From NCBI GenBank assembly GCA_024655825.1, contig JANLFJ010000007.1, positions 1 to 64,000 on the forward strand: DNA of 64,000 nt. Direction: 5' to 3'. Source of the stretch: Peptococcaceae bacterium. GTDB taxonomy: Bacteria; Bacillota; Peptococcia; DRI-13; PHAD01. Position numbers and translations under genes: made by a program. Of the stretch, positions 45,417 through 54,573 are shown one piece after another (position 1 is the stretch's first letter; each line of letters begins with the position of its first letter). The notes beneath the pieces are model-generated. The model made no database searches, was not told the DNA's origin, and saw only the letters and a list, made by a program, of their open reading frames with translations.

Positions 45417-46010
45417 TTACTGCTGCCTGCTCACGCGCAGAGAGAAACGACTTACGGCGGTACCGGTGCGGGCCATGTGTTCTTTAAGGCCGGTCGGCCC
45501 CATGTTGTAAGCGGTCAGGGCCTTGTGGTAGTCGTAATCGTTAATTGTCAGAAGTTTTCCCAGGTAGTAAGCGGCCAAGGCGATATTGTACCCGCAGTCG
45601 TAAAGCAGTTCTTCGCGGTAATCGACGCCGAGCTCGCCGGCTATTTCCCGGGCGGTCGAAGGCATAAGCTGGCAAATACCGATTGCTCCGCTCGGGCTGA
45701 CTGCCTTTGGGTCAAAATCGCTTTCCCATTTTATTAGTTCCAGCATTATGGCAGGGTTGATTCCGTACTTTTTGCTTTCCTTATCCACTGCGGCGATCAC
45801 TTCGGGCGAAGTGCCGTAATACCTGGCGCAGAGGATTTCCATCTCGCTTCTTAATTCGCTGCTTTCTTTCTGCAGTTTAAGGAGGTCCTGTTCAAGGGCC
45901 GCTTTTTCTACGTATAACATGCACAAGCAAAGAAGAGCGGCGAGTACGATGGCGGTGTAAACAAACAGCAGGTGCGGCAGCTTCAGGGACGCGGTTTTCA
46001 AGCTAATCAC
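45417..46010 (-). CDS. Membrane-anchored lytic transglycosylase (SLT domain)
   Basis: The enzyme cleaves peptidoglycan glycan strands. The product is about 197 residues. One N-terminal membrane segment (about 14-35) is followed by a short coiled coil (36-60) and an SLT domain from about 72. The catalytic Glu is in LIKWESDFDPKAVSPSGAIG, followed by QLMPSTAREIA and ALTAYNMGP. Start is GTG 46010 or TTG 46001, the latter with GGGGTGA upstream. It has the same strand as the LTA-synthase-like gene, 188 bp away. Confidence 0.92.
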   Translation of the reverse strand: MISLKTASLKLPHLLFVYTAIVLAALLCLCMLYVEKAALEQDLLKLQKESSELRSEMEILCARYYGTSPEVIAAVDKESKKYGINPAIMLELIKWESDFDPKAVSPSGAIGICQLMPSTAREIAGELGVDYREELLYDCGYNIALAAYYLGKLLTINDYDYHKALTAYNMGPTGLKEHMARTGTAVSRFSLRVSRQQ

Positions 46011-46162
46011 CCCGTTTGTTTTGACATCGGCCTGTCGAAACGATTATCGAAATATGGAATGTTTTTGTCATAACGGTTTATATTATAAAGAAGAAATTTC
46101 CTCTTGACAACGAACAGGATGTTAAATTTTCCCCAGCCTGATTTAAACAGCCCGGCGTTTTG

Positions 46163-46171
46163 TGATAGAAT
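46163..46171 (+). promoter_or_regulatory. Extended -10 element of the nfeD-floA operon
   Basis: TGA then TAGAAT (46166-46171) lies 40 bp before nfeD, with one mismatch to TATAAT. A TTGACA at 46104 is too far upstream to be its -35. Confidence 0.4.
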
Positions 46172-46211
46172 ATGTAGGTAAGCTTTATCACCGGCAGGTG
46201 GGGGTGAGCCT

Positions 46212-47525
46212 GTGAAGATTAAGGGCCGTCTTCTTTATGGATTAGTTTTGTTGTTTGCTTTTTTGGCTGCCGGGCTGCACGCCTCGCCGGCGCAACTGGT
46301 TTACGTTGTGCCTGTGCAAGGCACAATAGACCCCGGCCAGGCCAGGTTCGTGGAAAGAAGTTACCGGGAAGCAGGCGAGCTTAAAGCGACAATGGTCTTG
46401 CTGGAGGTTGATACGCCCGGCGGGATGGTTGACGCAGCCCTGAAAATAAGGGACACCATCCGCCGCAGTCCAGTCCCCACCACGGCGCTGGTGCGTGGAG
46501 GAGCTATTTCAGCGGGAGCCTTGATCACCCTGGCCTGTGAAAAGATAGCCATGGAACCCGGGAGTACCATCGGCGCAGCCGAACCGCGGATCGGGGCGGA
46601 AAAAGCCGACGAGAAATACATCTCGTATTTCTCAAAAGAGATGGCCTCAACAGCCGAGACGAACGGCCGCAGGCCCGACATTGCGGTCGCCATGGTGGAC
46701 AGGGACAAGGAAATACCGGGGCTGGTGGAAAAAGGCAAACTGCTGACGCTTACCTACCTGGAAGCTGAAAAGTACGGTTATGCGGATTATATCGTGAAAG
46801 ACAGGAGCGAACTTTTGGCCAAGCTTGATTTGGCCGGGGCGCAGGTTAAGGAAAGCGCGCCCTCTTTGCCGGAACGGTTGGCGAGGGTGCTGACCAATCC
46901 CTTTGTGGCCCCGCTTCTTTTGACCATAGGAATTGCCGGCATTGTGATTGAAATATTCACTGTGGGTTGGGGCGTGGCCGGGACCGTCGGTCTTATTTCC
47001 CTGGGTCTCTACTTCGCCGGCAACCTCCTGGCAGGGTTTACCGGGTGGGAAGCGCTGCTCCTTTTCCTGCTGGGCATTATCCTGCTGGGCGTGGAAGCGG
47101 TCGTTCCCGGGTTTGGGATACCCGGCATTGGCGGGATTGCCTGTTTAACTGTCAGCATTATTATGGCCGCGCCCAGCTGGGAAGCGGGCATAATCTCCCT
47201 GGTTTTTGCGCTGGTCGGGACCATCATCCTCTTGTTCCTGAGTTTTAAGATACTGAACCGGCGAAAGTTCTGGAATCGCCTGGTCCTGGGAACCAGCTAC
47301 AAAAAAGAAGACGGGTATATCCCGCAGGCTGAGGATTTGAGCAGGCACATCGGAGCGAGAGGAACTGCTCACACCATCCTGCGCCCCGCCGGAACAGTGG
47401 TCCTGGAAGACGGGACCCGGCTGGACGTCGTCGCTGACGGGGAATACATCGCCAGGGGAGAGAAGATAGAAGTGGTCCGCGTGGAAGGGATCAGGGTCAT
47501 TGTCCAGCCCGTGCGGGAGCAGTAA
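46212..47525 (+). CDS. Full-length NfeD membrane protease (ClpP-class domain)
   Basis: The 437-residue protein has a signal peptide, a ClpP/S49-like serine protease domain (about 28-215), four to five membrane helices (about 225-350) and a C-terminal OB-fold NfeD domain. The Ser region is RGGAISAGALITLACEK, with a GSTIGAAEP following; a conserved Lys lies near KADEKYISYFSKEM. Proteins of this kind are genetically tied to flotillins and stomatins. It is followed by floA, as B. subtilis yqeZ is by yqfA. Start GTG 46212 with GGGGTGAG. Confidence 0.93.
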   Translation: MKIKGRLLYGLVLLFAFLAAGLHASPAQLVYVVPVQGTIDPGQARFVERSYREAGELKATMVLLEVDTPGGMVDAALKIRDTIRRSPVPTTALVRGGAISAGALITLACEKIAMEPGSTIGAAEPRIGAEKADEKYISYFSKEMASTAETNGRRPDIAVAMVDRDKEIPGLVEKGKLLTLTYLEAEKYGYADYIVKDRSELLAKLDLAGAQVKESAPSLPERLARVLTNPFVAPLLLTIGIAGIVIEIFTVGWGVAGTVGLISLGLYFAGNLLAGFTGWEALLLFLLGIILLGVEAVVPGFGIPGIGGIACLTVSIIMAAPSWEAGIISLVFALVGTIILLFLSFKILNRRKFWNRLVLGTSYKKEDGYIPQAEDLSRHIGARGTAHTILRPAGTVVLEDGTRLDVVADGEYIARGEKIEVVRVEGIRVIVQPVREQ

Positions 47526-47629
47526 ACGAGCGGCGTTTTTGTCCCCCCAAAAAACAAGGCAGGCATGTTTGGGGGTAAAATATTGAGGTAAAGAGGTAAA
47601 AATGAAAATAAAAGGGGGAAAATTGAATT

Positions 47630-48628
47630 ATGGCAACTCTTGTTTCATTCATAATCATGTTGGCCATCATCCTGGTGGCATTGGCCGTGCTGTTCAGCTT
47701 CATACCGGTGGGGTTATGGATTTCCGCGCTGGCCGCGGGCGTTCGCATTGGGATTTTTACCCTGGTGGGCATGCGTTTCCGGCGCGTTCCGCCGGGGCTG
47801 ATTGTAAGCAGCCTGATTAAATCGGAAAAAGCGGGAATCAAGGTCTCCGTAAACCAGCTGGAAGCCCATTACCTGGCCGGGGGCAACGTGGACAGGGTGG
47901 TCAACGCGCTCATTGCCGCCGAGAGGGCCAACATCCCCTTGCCTTTTGAACGGGCCGCCGCGATTGACCTGGCGGGGCGCAACGTCCTGGAGGCCGTGCA
48001 GATGAGCGTAAATCCGCGTGTTATTGAAACCCCAGTTATCGCGGCCATGGCCAAAAACGGGATTGAAGTGAGGGCGCGGGCCAGGGTTACGGTTCGCGCC
48101 AACATAGACCGGCTGGTCGGCGGCGCGGGTGAAGAAACAATTATCGCCCGGGTCGGCGAAGGCATAGTCACCACGGTGGGCAGTTCCGAATCACATAAGG
48201 AAGTGCTGGAAAACCCTGATTCCATTTCGCGGACGGTCCTGAACAAGGGTCTCGATGCCGGCACCGCTTTTGAAATACTTTCCATCGACATAGCCGATGT
48301 CGATGTTGGCCGCAACATCGGAGCCCAGCTGCAGACAGACCAGGCGGAAGCGGACAAAAGGATAGCCCAGGCCAAGGCCGAGGAGCGCCGCGCCCTGGCC
48401 GTGGCGAGGGAGCAGGAAATGAAGGCCGCGGTCCAGGAGATGCGCGCCAAAGTGGTGGAAGCGGAGGCCGAAGTTCCGAAAGCATTGGCGCAGGCCCTGC
48501 GTGAAGGGAAACTGGGGGTAATGGATTATTATCAACTCCAGAACATCATCGCCGATACCGGCATGCGCGAATCGATTGCCAGGACCGGGCAGCCCCAGGG
48601 CGGCGCCCCGGATACAGGTAAGAAATAA
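47630..48628 (+). CDS. floA: Flotillin-like protein FloA
   Basis: FloA forms membrane microdomains (lipid-raft-like) that organise signalling and secretion. The 332-residue protein has an N-terminal membrane hairpin (about 5-50), then an SPFH-like domain and a C-terminal Ala/Glu-rich coiled coil (about 235-290). [21 protein letters not shown] and [27 protein letters not shown], shown in part, are typical of FloA. It lies 104 bp after nfeD and matches B. subtilis yqfA in context. Confidence 0.95.
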   Translation: MATLVSFIIMLAIILVALAVLFSFIPVGLWISALAAGVRIGIFTLVGMRFRRVPPGLIVSSLIKSEKAGIKVSVNQLEAHYLAGGNVDRVVNALIAAERANIPLPFERAAAIDLAGRNVLEAVQMSVNPRVIETPVIAAMAKNGIEVRARARVTVRANIDRLVGGAGEETIIARVGEGIVTTVGSSESHKEVLENPDSISRTVLNKGLDAGTAFEILSIDIADVDVGRNIGAQLQTDQAEADKRIAQAKAEERRALAVAREQEMKAAVQEMRAKVVEAEAEVPKALAQALREGKLGVMDYYQLQNIIADTGMRESIARTGQPQGGAPDTGKK

Positions 48629-48673
48629 GCACGCCGGCTGCCGAAAAATGACTGATGGAGGGGGTGTGCCCCT

Positions 48674-49069
48674 TTGGATTTTGTAGTTATTCTCCTTTTT
48701 ATCCTCTATATCGTCTTTCGTTCAATGGGCGACCGCCGGAGGGGAATGAGCAGGGAACCCGTGCGGAAAAAGCCGGCGCCGGTTGAGGCTGCCGGAAAGA
48801 TAAGGCCGCAGGAAAAGCAGGTTCCCCTAAAAAGGATGCTGCCCGAAGGCGAGAGCGCCTATGACCAGCTTGTTTATATGGAAGGGGCGGAACCTGAAAT
48901 TAAGGAAGAAAAAGTAGAAAAGGGAGAAGAAGCCGGCCCGGCTTCGCCTTTTTACGGCGAATCGGCGGGAGGTTCCTTCGCGTTCATGTCCGGGGACGAC
49001 CTGCGCAAGGCGGTCATCTGGAGCGAGATCCTGCAGAAACCCAGGTTCCGCAAACCCTATCGTTTTTAG
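48674..49069 (+). CDS. Small anchored protein after floA
   Basis: The 131-residue protein starts at TTG 48674 behind a GGAGGGGGTG. One membrane segment (about 2-16) is followed by a low-complexity Lys/Glu/Pro linker and a C-terminal motif with DDLRKAVIWSEILQKPRF. A similar short C-terminus (Ala-Val-x-x-x-Glu-Ile-Leu-x-x-Pro-Arg) occurs in several uncharacterised anchored proteins. It lies 45 bp after floA and may act with it. Function unknown. Confidence 0.6.
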   Translation: MDFVVILLFILYIVFRSMGDRRRGMSREPVRKKPAPVEAAGKIRPQEKQVPLKRMLPEGESAYDQLVYMEGAEPEIKEEKVEKGEEAGPASPFYGESAGGSFAFMSGDDLRKAVIWSEILQKPRFRKPYRF

Positions 49070-49240
49070 AGAGGGCGCGTAACACCATGGTTGTTTTCAG
49101 TTCAGATGCCTTAAGGGATTATAAGTCAAATAATATTTACCCAACACCATTAGCAAGGGCACAACCCATTTTATTCAGATGAAAGGCATATGAATGCGGC
49201 ACTGCCAGGAATTTTAAGAAAATATTGACAGGGATGAGAA

Positions 49241-49267
49241 TAGGGCTGCCAGTTTATGGCAGCCCTA
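49241..49267. terminator. Hairpin, probable terminator after the floA operon
   Basis: TAGGGCTGCCA (49241-49251) and TGGCAGCCCTA (49257-49267) form a perfect 11-bp stem with a 5-nt loop. The T-run is weak (TTAATTAAT). The rest of the gap 49070-49343 is AT-rich and shows no gene. Confidence 0.55.
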
Positions 49268-49355
49268 TTAATTAATCCTACCAAATAATTTTCCTAAAAC
49301 AGTTTACTAGCGGGTTTTGCGGATTGAAACGTAAAATCTTGTTATGGAGGTAGAT

Positions 49356-49688
49356 ATGGATAATCAAATTCAGGAAGCTCTGAATGAATTGAATATATCT
49401 AGCCTGCATGAAACCGTTGCCCAGCTTATTGAGCTCATTGGGATCGAAAGTACCTTTAAGATTGTCGAAACCTACGGAGGGCTGGAACTTTACATTCCCA
49501 AGCTGGACAGGCAGCTTCTGCATGTCAGGAACGCCAGGATCAGGGGAGAATTCAACGGGGCCAATTACGCGGAACTCGCTTTGAAATACAAGCTGTCTGA
49601 AAACAGGATCCGCAGTATCGTACATAAAAAAGGTGCGGAACAAAATACGGTCAAAAATAAGAAGAACAGCCAAGCTAATTGGGGATAA
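49356..49688 (+). CDS. Mor-family (Mu phage) transcriptional activator
   Basis: The 110-residue protein matches the Mor/C activator family of phage Mu over its C-terminal half: LYIPKLDRQLLHVRNARIRG, then EFNGANYAELALKYKLSENR with the helix-turn-helix (about 68-90). ATG 49356 is chosen because GGAGG at 49346-49350 precedes it. In Mu, Mor switches on middle and C on late genes. No phage structural gene is present nearby, so it is a stranded or domesticated regulator. The next gene is Com-like, as Mu also carries Mor and Com. Confidence 0.88.
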   Translation: MDNQIQEALNELNISSLHETVAQLIELIGIESTFKIVETYGGLELYIPKLDRQLLHVRNARIRGEFNGANYAELALKYKLSENRIRSIVHKKGAEQNTVKNKKNSQANWG

Positions 49689-49738
49689 TGTCACAATATA
49701 TCCGTTGCCTGTCTGAACGGTCACGGGTATTGGGGAAA

Positions 49739-49865
49739 TTGCTCGGAAAATAATGGAAAATAAATAGAGGAAATCCTTAACATATAGCGAATCTGATTTA
49801 TGCAGGTGCAAGCCACCCGGGTAGGCAAGCGGTAAACAACAAAAATGATTTAGTGCGAGGTTGCT
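49739..49865 (+). promoter_or_regulatory. Promoter and possible structured leader of the Com-like gene
   Basis: A weak promoter (TTGCTC at 49739, 16-bp spacer, TAAATA at 49761) precedes a leader of about 90 nt. The part at 49800-49833 is unlike its AT-rich surroundings (GCAGGTGCAAGCCACC, then CGGGTAGGCAAGCGG) and contains a GCAAGCC/GGCAAGC pattern. It may fold, but I could not match it to a named riboswitch. The whole stretch 49689-49865 holds nothing else. Confidence 0.3.
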
Positions 49866-50048
49866 ATGGATATCGGTAAACGAGAAGAAGCGCTGAAAAT
49901 TCCGGAACTGAAACTGGTCAGGTGCAGGTGCAATAAGCTGCTCTGCGCCGCAAACGGGAACGAGATAGAAATCAAGTGCAATAAATGCAAACGGCTGCTG
50001 ACTATAAAAACATGCGGTATTATCAGCGTGGAGGTTAAACAGGGATAA
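49866..50048 (+). CDS. Com-like (Mu) zinc-finger translational regulator
   Basis: The 60-residue protein has a Cys pattern C20, C22, C27, C38, C41 and C50, with RCRCNKLLC and IEIKCNKCKRLL. Mu Com is a small zinc-binding protein that binds mRNA and lets mom be translated; its relatives share the KCNKCKRLL-like part. ATG 49866 has GCGAGG upstream. It follows the Mor-like gene and ends at a strong terminator. No mom gene is seen. Function here is unknown. Confidence 0.75.
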   Translation: MDIGKREEALKIPELKLVRCRCNKLLCAANGNEIEIKCNKCKRLLTIKTCGIISVEVKQG

Positions 50049-50111
50049 CATTTTAAAATTTTATTAATAAATGGTTTAAAAATGGAATACACTGGAAAAG
50101 TAAAGCCCAAG

Positions 50112-50148
50112 AGGCAATATGAGCTTTTTTGCTTGTATTGCCTTTTTA
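50112..50148 (+). terminator. Terminator after the Com-like gene
   Basis: A 13-bp stem (AGGCAATATGAGC at 50112-50124 with GCTTGTATTGCCT at 50131-50143, two G-U pairs) and a T6 loop is followed by TTTTATTTT. It insulates the Mor/Com block from galU. Confidence 0.88.
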
Positions 50149-50190
50149 TTTTGGATCAATTTATGTAATTCGGAACGGGGGTGATGTAAT

Positions 50191-51108
50191 TTGCGGATAA
50201 GGAAAGCCGTTATTCCGGCCGCTGGCCTCGGCACAAGGTTTTTGCCCGCCACCAAGGCCCAGCCCAAAGAGATGCTGCCCATCGTGGATAAGCCGACCAT
50301 CCAGTACATTGTCGAGGAAGCCATCCAGTCGGGCATAGAGGACATCATTATTGTTACCGGGCGCGGCAAAACGGCCATCGAGGACCACTTTGACAGGTCG
50401 TATGAACTGGAGGCGGCGTTAAACGCCAAGGGCAAGCGGGAGCTGCTCAACCAGGTCGAGTACATCTCCAATATGGCCTCGGTGTATTACGTGCGGCAAA
50501 AGGAGGCCAAAGGGCTGGGCCATGCGGTGTGGAGCGCCCGCAAGTTTATCGGCGACGAGCCTTTCGCCGTGCTCCTGGGAGATGACGTGGTCATTTCCGA
50601 GAAGCCGTGTTTGAAACAGATGATGGAGGTCTTTGAAGAATACCGGACTCCCGTTATCGGGATCCGTGAAGTAGACAGGTTTGACGTATCCAAGTACGGC
50701 GTCATTAAAAGCAGCGGCCAGATTAAAAAGGGCCTGCACAGTATCGTCAATATGGTGGAAAAGCCTTACCCGGAGGCGGCACCTTCAAACCTGGCCATAA
50801 TGGGAAGATACATTCTCACTCCCGAAATAATACCGATCCTTGATACCCTTCCTCCCGGTTCCGGCGGGGAAATCCAGCTTACCGACGCGATCAGGGAACT
50901 CAATAAAACACAAAAGGTGTTGGGCTACGAGTTTGAAGGCATTCGTTACGATGTCGGCGATAAAGTCGGTTTAATCAAAGCCACGGTGGAATTTGCCCTG
51001 CGCAGGGACGACTTGAAAAAAGAAGTTGAAAAATACCTGGTGGATCTCGTGTATTCGCAGCTTGGATTCCGCAGTCCCGGTACGGTTGTCCTGCATAAAG
51101 TAATATGA
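50191..51108 (+). CDS. galU: UTP-glucose-1-phosphate uridylyltransferase
   Basis: GalU makes UDP-glucose, the precursor for glycolipids and exopolysaccharide. The 305-residue protein has the nucleotide-binding [19 protein letters not shown] (about 12-30), the [12 protein letters not shown] segment and later [15 protein letters not shown]. Start is TTG 50191 with GGGGGTGATG upstream. It lies directly before the exopolysaccharide genes and supplies their sugar donor. Confidence 0.96.
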   Translation: MRIRKAVIPAAGLGTRFLPATKAQPKEMLPIVDKPTIQYIVEEAIQSGIEDIIIVTGRGKTAIEDHFDRSYELEAALNAKGKRELLNQVEYISNMASVYYVRQKEAKGLGHAVWSARKFIGDEPFAVLLGDDVVISEKPCLKQMMEVFEEYRTPVIGIREVDRFDVSKYGVIKSSGQIKKGLHSIVNMVEKPYPEAAPSNLAIMGRYILTPEIIPILDTLPPGSGGEIQLTDAIRELNKTQKVLGYEFEGIRYDVGDKVGLIKATVEFALRRDDLKKEVEKYLVDLVYSQLGFRSPGTVVLHKVI

Positions 51109-51150
51109 CTGCCCGGCGGATGTGATAATAAATTAAGGAGGATGATTCTA

Positions 51151-52272
51151 ATGTCGGTTCGTGCAAAAAAAGGTTACTGGAGAAAGGCTTCGGTGATGTG
51201 CTTGATCATGCTTGCTTTTACCCTTTGTTCTTTTGATGCCGCCCTGGCCGGCCCTTACGGCGGCGGTTCCACGCCGCCGTCGCAAGAGACGCCGCCGGCC
51301 ACCCCCATCACGGAAAACGTGAAAACCGACGATGACAGGGCCCTGGACCAGGCATTAAGGCAAACCGGCAAGGCTGTTTTGTCCTTGGGCGGTGCCGCTG
51401 CTGCCCGATTCAGCCCTGCGGTCGCAAATTCCCTGGCGCAGGCCAAAGAACCGCTAACCCTGGAAAAACCGGGGGTGAGTGTCCAGTTTTCCCCGCAGGC
51501 TCTCCAGGCTCCGGAGATCACAGGAGTGGTACAAAAGGAAAACGCCGTAATCGAAATCGGTGTTGAGGTGGTGTCCACGGCCGAAGCAAACAGCATCCTG
51601 GCCGGCGCTCCCCTGGGCCAGAGCACCGGGCTCTTCTCCGTTGGCGGGATCATGGTCGACCTCAGCGCCCAGGTAAAGACAGGAACCGCAACTGTTGGCA
51701 TAGACGGTTTTCCTGAACCCGTGGCGGTGACCGTAGACCTTTCCAGTCTCGGCACTCTTACCCAGGAAGAGATCAACCAGCTCACCGGCGTGCGTTTGGA
51801 GAAAGACGCCGCCGGCAACATCGTTGCGGTCTCCCTCGGCGGCACCTATGACCCGGTAAAGAAGACTTTTACCTTCTATACCGACAGGTTCAGCTATTAT
51901 ACCGTGATGAAGAACACAAAGCTGGTAAAGATCGTCTTAACCCTCAACAATTCCACCGCTGTGCTGAACGGCAATACAAAAACCCTTGATTCGCCGGCCA
52001 CCCTGGTCAATAACCGCACGATGGTCCCCTTGAGGTTTGTGGCAGAAAGCCTCGGCGTTAAGGTGGACTGGATCGGGGCCACCAGGACCGTAAAGATGAA
52101 GCTGGACGGCAAAGAACTCAGCCTGGTGATCGATCAAACCATACCTGGGCTTGACGTTCCCGCCAAGATCATCAACAGCCGGACCATGGTTCCCCTGCGC
52201 TATGTCTCCGAGTCGTTCGGCGCCAGCGTGAAATGGTTCCCGTCCACTTACAGGGTGGAAGTAGTGAGATAA
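51151..52272 (+). CDS. Secreted protein with copper-amine-oxidase-like stalk domain
   Basis: The 373-residue protein has a signal peptide (about residues 1-33, ending in an Ala-Leu-Ala-Gly type site), a Pro-rich linker, a novel middle region and a C-terminal stalk domain with two repeats (NNRTMVPLRFVAESLG and NSRTMVPLRYVSESFG). Such stalk domains are common in secreted clostridial proteins and are thought to bind cell wall or sugar. ATG 51151 uses AAGGAGG at 51135-51141. Its stop abuts the polymerase start, so it may help to build or anchor the polysaccharide. Confidence 0.85.
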   Translation: MSVRAKKGYWRKASVMCLIMLAFTLCSFDAALAGPYGGGSTPPSQETPPATPITENVKTDDDRALDQALRQTGKAVLSLGGAAAARFSPAVANSLAQAKEPLTLEKPGVSVQFSPQALQAPEITGVVQKENAVIEIGVEVVSTAEANSILAGAPLGQSTGLFSVGGIMVDLSAQVKTGTATVGIDGFPEPVAVTVDLSSLGTLTQEEINQLTGVRLEKDAAGNIVAVSLGGTYDPVKKTFTFYTDRFSYYTVMKNTKLVKIVLTLNNSTAVLNGNTKTLDSPATLVNNRTMVPLRFVAESLGVKVDWIGATRTVKMKLDGKELSLVIDQTIPGLDVPAKIINSRTMVPLRYVSESFGASVKWFPSTYRVEVVR

Positions 52273-54573
52273 ATGTTTCGGCTTAAGGCCTTGGCTTATT
52301 GGGCGACAGGGGCCGGACTGGCTGCGGCGCCCTTGCTGAAAGGGCTCTTTTACCCGGAAGAACTGGTTTTAGCGCAGGTCTATTTGGGCGTCGCCTGGCT
52401 GTTGTATGCAATCTCCCGCCTTTCCGACAAGCGGGTTGAGCTTAAATTCGGCTCCATCGACTGCGCGGTCCTTGCTTATTTGCTGGCCAATGTTTTAACC
52501 CTCTTTGTCGCAGTCCATCTCCACGAGGCTGTTTTGGGGGTATACCGTGCAATAGATTATATACTGATTTTTTTCCTGGTGTCCAGCCTTACCAGGGAAG
52601 CGAAAGAGCGAGAAAAGTTTACCCGGTTCATTTTCTTCAGCACCGTGCTTGTTTCGGTAATAGGCATCCTGGCGGCCATGGAGATGGTAAGCTTTCCTGA
52701 GGCCTATGCCGGCAAACGAATCATGTCCACCTTCCAGTATCCCAATGCCCTGGCTATTTACTCGGCAGTGGGCATCATCACGGGATTAGGCTTTCTAATG
52801 ACCAGCAGCGCCGCATATGCAAAAATACTGGTTGGTACAGGGATTTACCTTGATTTTATCGCCCTGCTGGGAAGCCTTTCCCGCGGGACCTGGCTTGTCC
52901 TGGGCCTGGTATTCCTTGTATACCTGCTGGGAAGCGGCAAGCGCTTTTTTTGGCCCAGCCTCTACCAGATCATGGTTATTACCCTCATCGGATGTATAAG
53001 CAGCAAGGGATTTCTCGGCGGGGTATACCGGCAGAATTACACGAACGCCTTGGAATGGCTGGTTCTGGGAGGAGCGTTTATTGCTGCAGGGCTGGCGGCG
53101 ATTCATGTTTTGCCGGCCGTCGCCCGGCGCAAGCGGTTCCTGCGCAGACATAAAAAAGTGCTGCTTTGGGCCTTCACCCTGGAGATTCTTTGCTGCATAT
53201 TATTCTATTTTTCCTATGCTTCCCAGGTCCTGCCAACCCCCGCCAGCCAGCTTTTGGACACGGAGGTGATCCAGAGGTTCGGCACAATAGGCGGGGAAGA
53301 CGGCAGCTACATGGACCGGATGGACTATAACCGGGTTGCCCTGCAGATAGTCGGGGATCATCCCGTGCTGGGAACAGGGGCGGGGGGGTGGAACGCCCTT
53401 TACCACCTGTACCAGGACAGACTGTACTGGTCCAGCGAGGTTCACAACCACTATTTTCAGACCTGGGTGGAGTCAGGGACCGTCGGGCTTGCTGCCTACC
53501 TGGCCGTGTGGCTCTCGCTGCTGTGGCGCATTATCAGATTTTTGCTGCGCCCAAAAGGGGACTCGCGCTGGCCTTACACCTGGGCTGTCCTCCTGGCCTT
53601 TCTGGCGCTCCTGGTCCACAGCGGGATAGACATGGAACTTTCCATGCCGGCCGTGGCCCTGGTCTTCTGGTCGCTGGCGGCGGTGGTCAAGAGCGAGGTC
53701 AACGGGCACGGCCGCCGCAGGAGAAAAACCCTGGCCGTGCCTAAGCCGGGTTATATCGCCGGGTGCTTGCTGGTAGGGGTGATATTAATTATCCTCCCGG
53801 TCCGGGAATACCGGGCGATTTTGCTCGGCAAAGCGGGAGCGGAAGAAAAACGGCTCGGTTACTATCCACGGGCCATCGATAAATTCGAACAGGCCTATCG
53901 TCTTTCGCCCCTGTCCCCTGACCTGGCTGCGGCGCTGGCCGAGCTTTATGCTCGCCGCTACAAGTCGCTGCCGCTGGATGTGTATAAACAGCGGGTTTAC
54001 TATTACGCCAACAGGGCTGTGGAATTGGCCCCCTATAATATCAAAACCAGGTGGTCGCTGGATGCGGCTTACGGTCTTGTGGGCGACGAAGAGGCCCTGT
54101 TAAAAGAAAGAGAGCGCCTGGCGGGGCTTTTGCCGAAAGATCCTTACACCCTTGGAACGCTGGCCAAAACATATTTCGAGCAAGGCATGGCCTTCCTGGA
54201 AAGAGGGAACTCCGCCGGCGCCAGGTTGTATTTCAGCCGCTGCGTGAGCTTGACCCCAAAAATAGAGGAGAACTATCTCATGTCTGAAAAACGCCCCAAC
54301 ATGAGGCCATCAGCGCAGGTTTATCTCCTGTCGGGGCAGGCTTCGCTCCTTTTGGCGGACAAAGAAGCGGCGGTGGAAGCGCTTTCCAAGGCGCTCCACC
54401 ACAAAGACACCAAGAACCAGGCCGGCTCACTGCTGGCTCTTGCCTACGAAGACGTGGACCCTGCAAACTGCGCCAAATTCTATAATCAGTACGTTAAAAA
54501 CAACCAGGAAAACAGGCCTTTTTTTGAAAAAAACCGCAGCCTGCTAAATCTCGTAAACGGAGGGAAAACATGA
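52273..54573 (+). CDS. O-antigen ligase/polymerase (Wzy-like) with C-terminal TPR domain
   Basis: The 766-residue protein has about twelve membrane helices (to about residue 510) and a periplasmic-type loop with DHPVLGTGAGGWNALYHLYQ, a segment typical of the O-antigen ligase/Wzy family. The cytoplasmic or outer C-terminus (about 520-766) contains TPR-like helical repeats. It joins polysaccharide repeat units or transfers them to an acceptor. Start ATG 52273 follows directly on the stalk-protein stop. Its stop overlaps the next gene. Confidence 0.85.
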   Translation: MFRLKALAYWATGAGLAAAPLLKGLFYPEELVLAQVYLGVAWLLYAISRLSDKRVELKFGSIDCAVLAYLLANVLTLFVAVHLHEAVLGVYRAIDYILIFFLVSSLTREAKEREKFTRFIFFSTVLVSVIGILAAMEMVSFPEAYAGKRIMSTFQYPNALAIYSAVGIITGLGFLMTSSAAYAKILVGTGIYLDFIALLGSLSRGTWLVLGLVFLVYLLGSGKRFFWPSLYQIMVITLIGCISSKGFLGGVYRQNYTNALEWLVLGGAFIAAGLAAIHVLPAVARRKRFLRRHKKVLLWAFTLEILCCILFYFSYASQVLPTPASQLLDTEVIQRFGTIGGEDGSYMDRMDYNRVALQIVGDHPVLGTGAGGWNALYHLYQDRLYWSSEVHNHYFQTWVESGTVGLAAYLAVWLSLLWRIIRFLLRPKGDSRWPYTWAVLLAFLALLVHSGIDMELSMPAVALVFWSLAAVVKSEVNGHGRRRRKTLAVPKPGYIAGCLLVGVILIILPVREYRAILLGKAGAEEKRLGYYPRAIDKFEQAYRLSPLSPDLAAALAELYARRYKSLPLDVYKQRVYYYANRAVELAPYNIKTRWSLDAAYGLVGDEEALLKERERLAGLLPKDPYTLGTLAKTYFEQGMAFLERGNSAGARLYFSRCVSLTPKIEENYLMSEKRPNMRPSAQVYLLSGQASLLLADKEAAVEALSKALHHKDTKNQAGSLLALAYEDVDPANCAKFYNQYVKNNQENRPFFEKNRSLLNLVNGGKT

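Noticed and set aside
46104-46127. TTGACA at 46104 as the -35 of the nfeD operon
   Set aside because: No -10 stands at 16-18 bp. The TAGAAT at 46166 is too distant, so it was called as an extended -10 alone.
49773-49865. The leader before the Com-like gene as a cyclic-di-GMP (GEMM) riboswitch
   Set aside because: GGTGCAAGCC resembles the GACGCAAAGCC element, but the GGCAAACC element and the tetraloop-receptor parts are not found.
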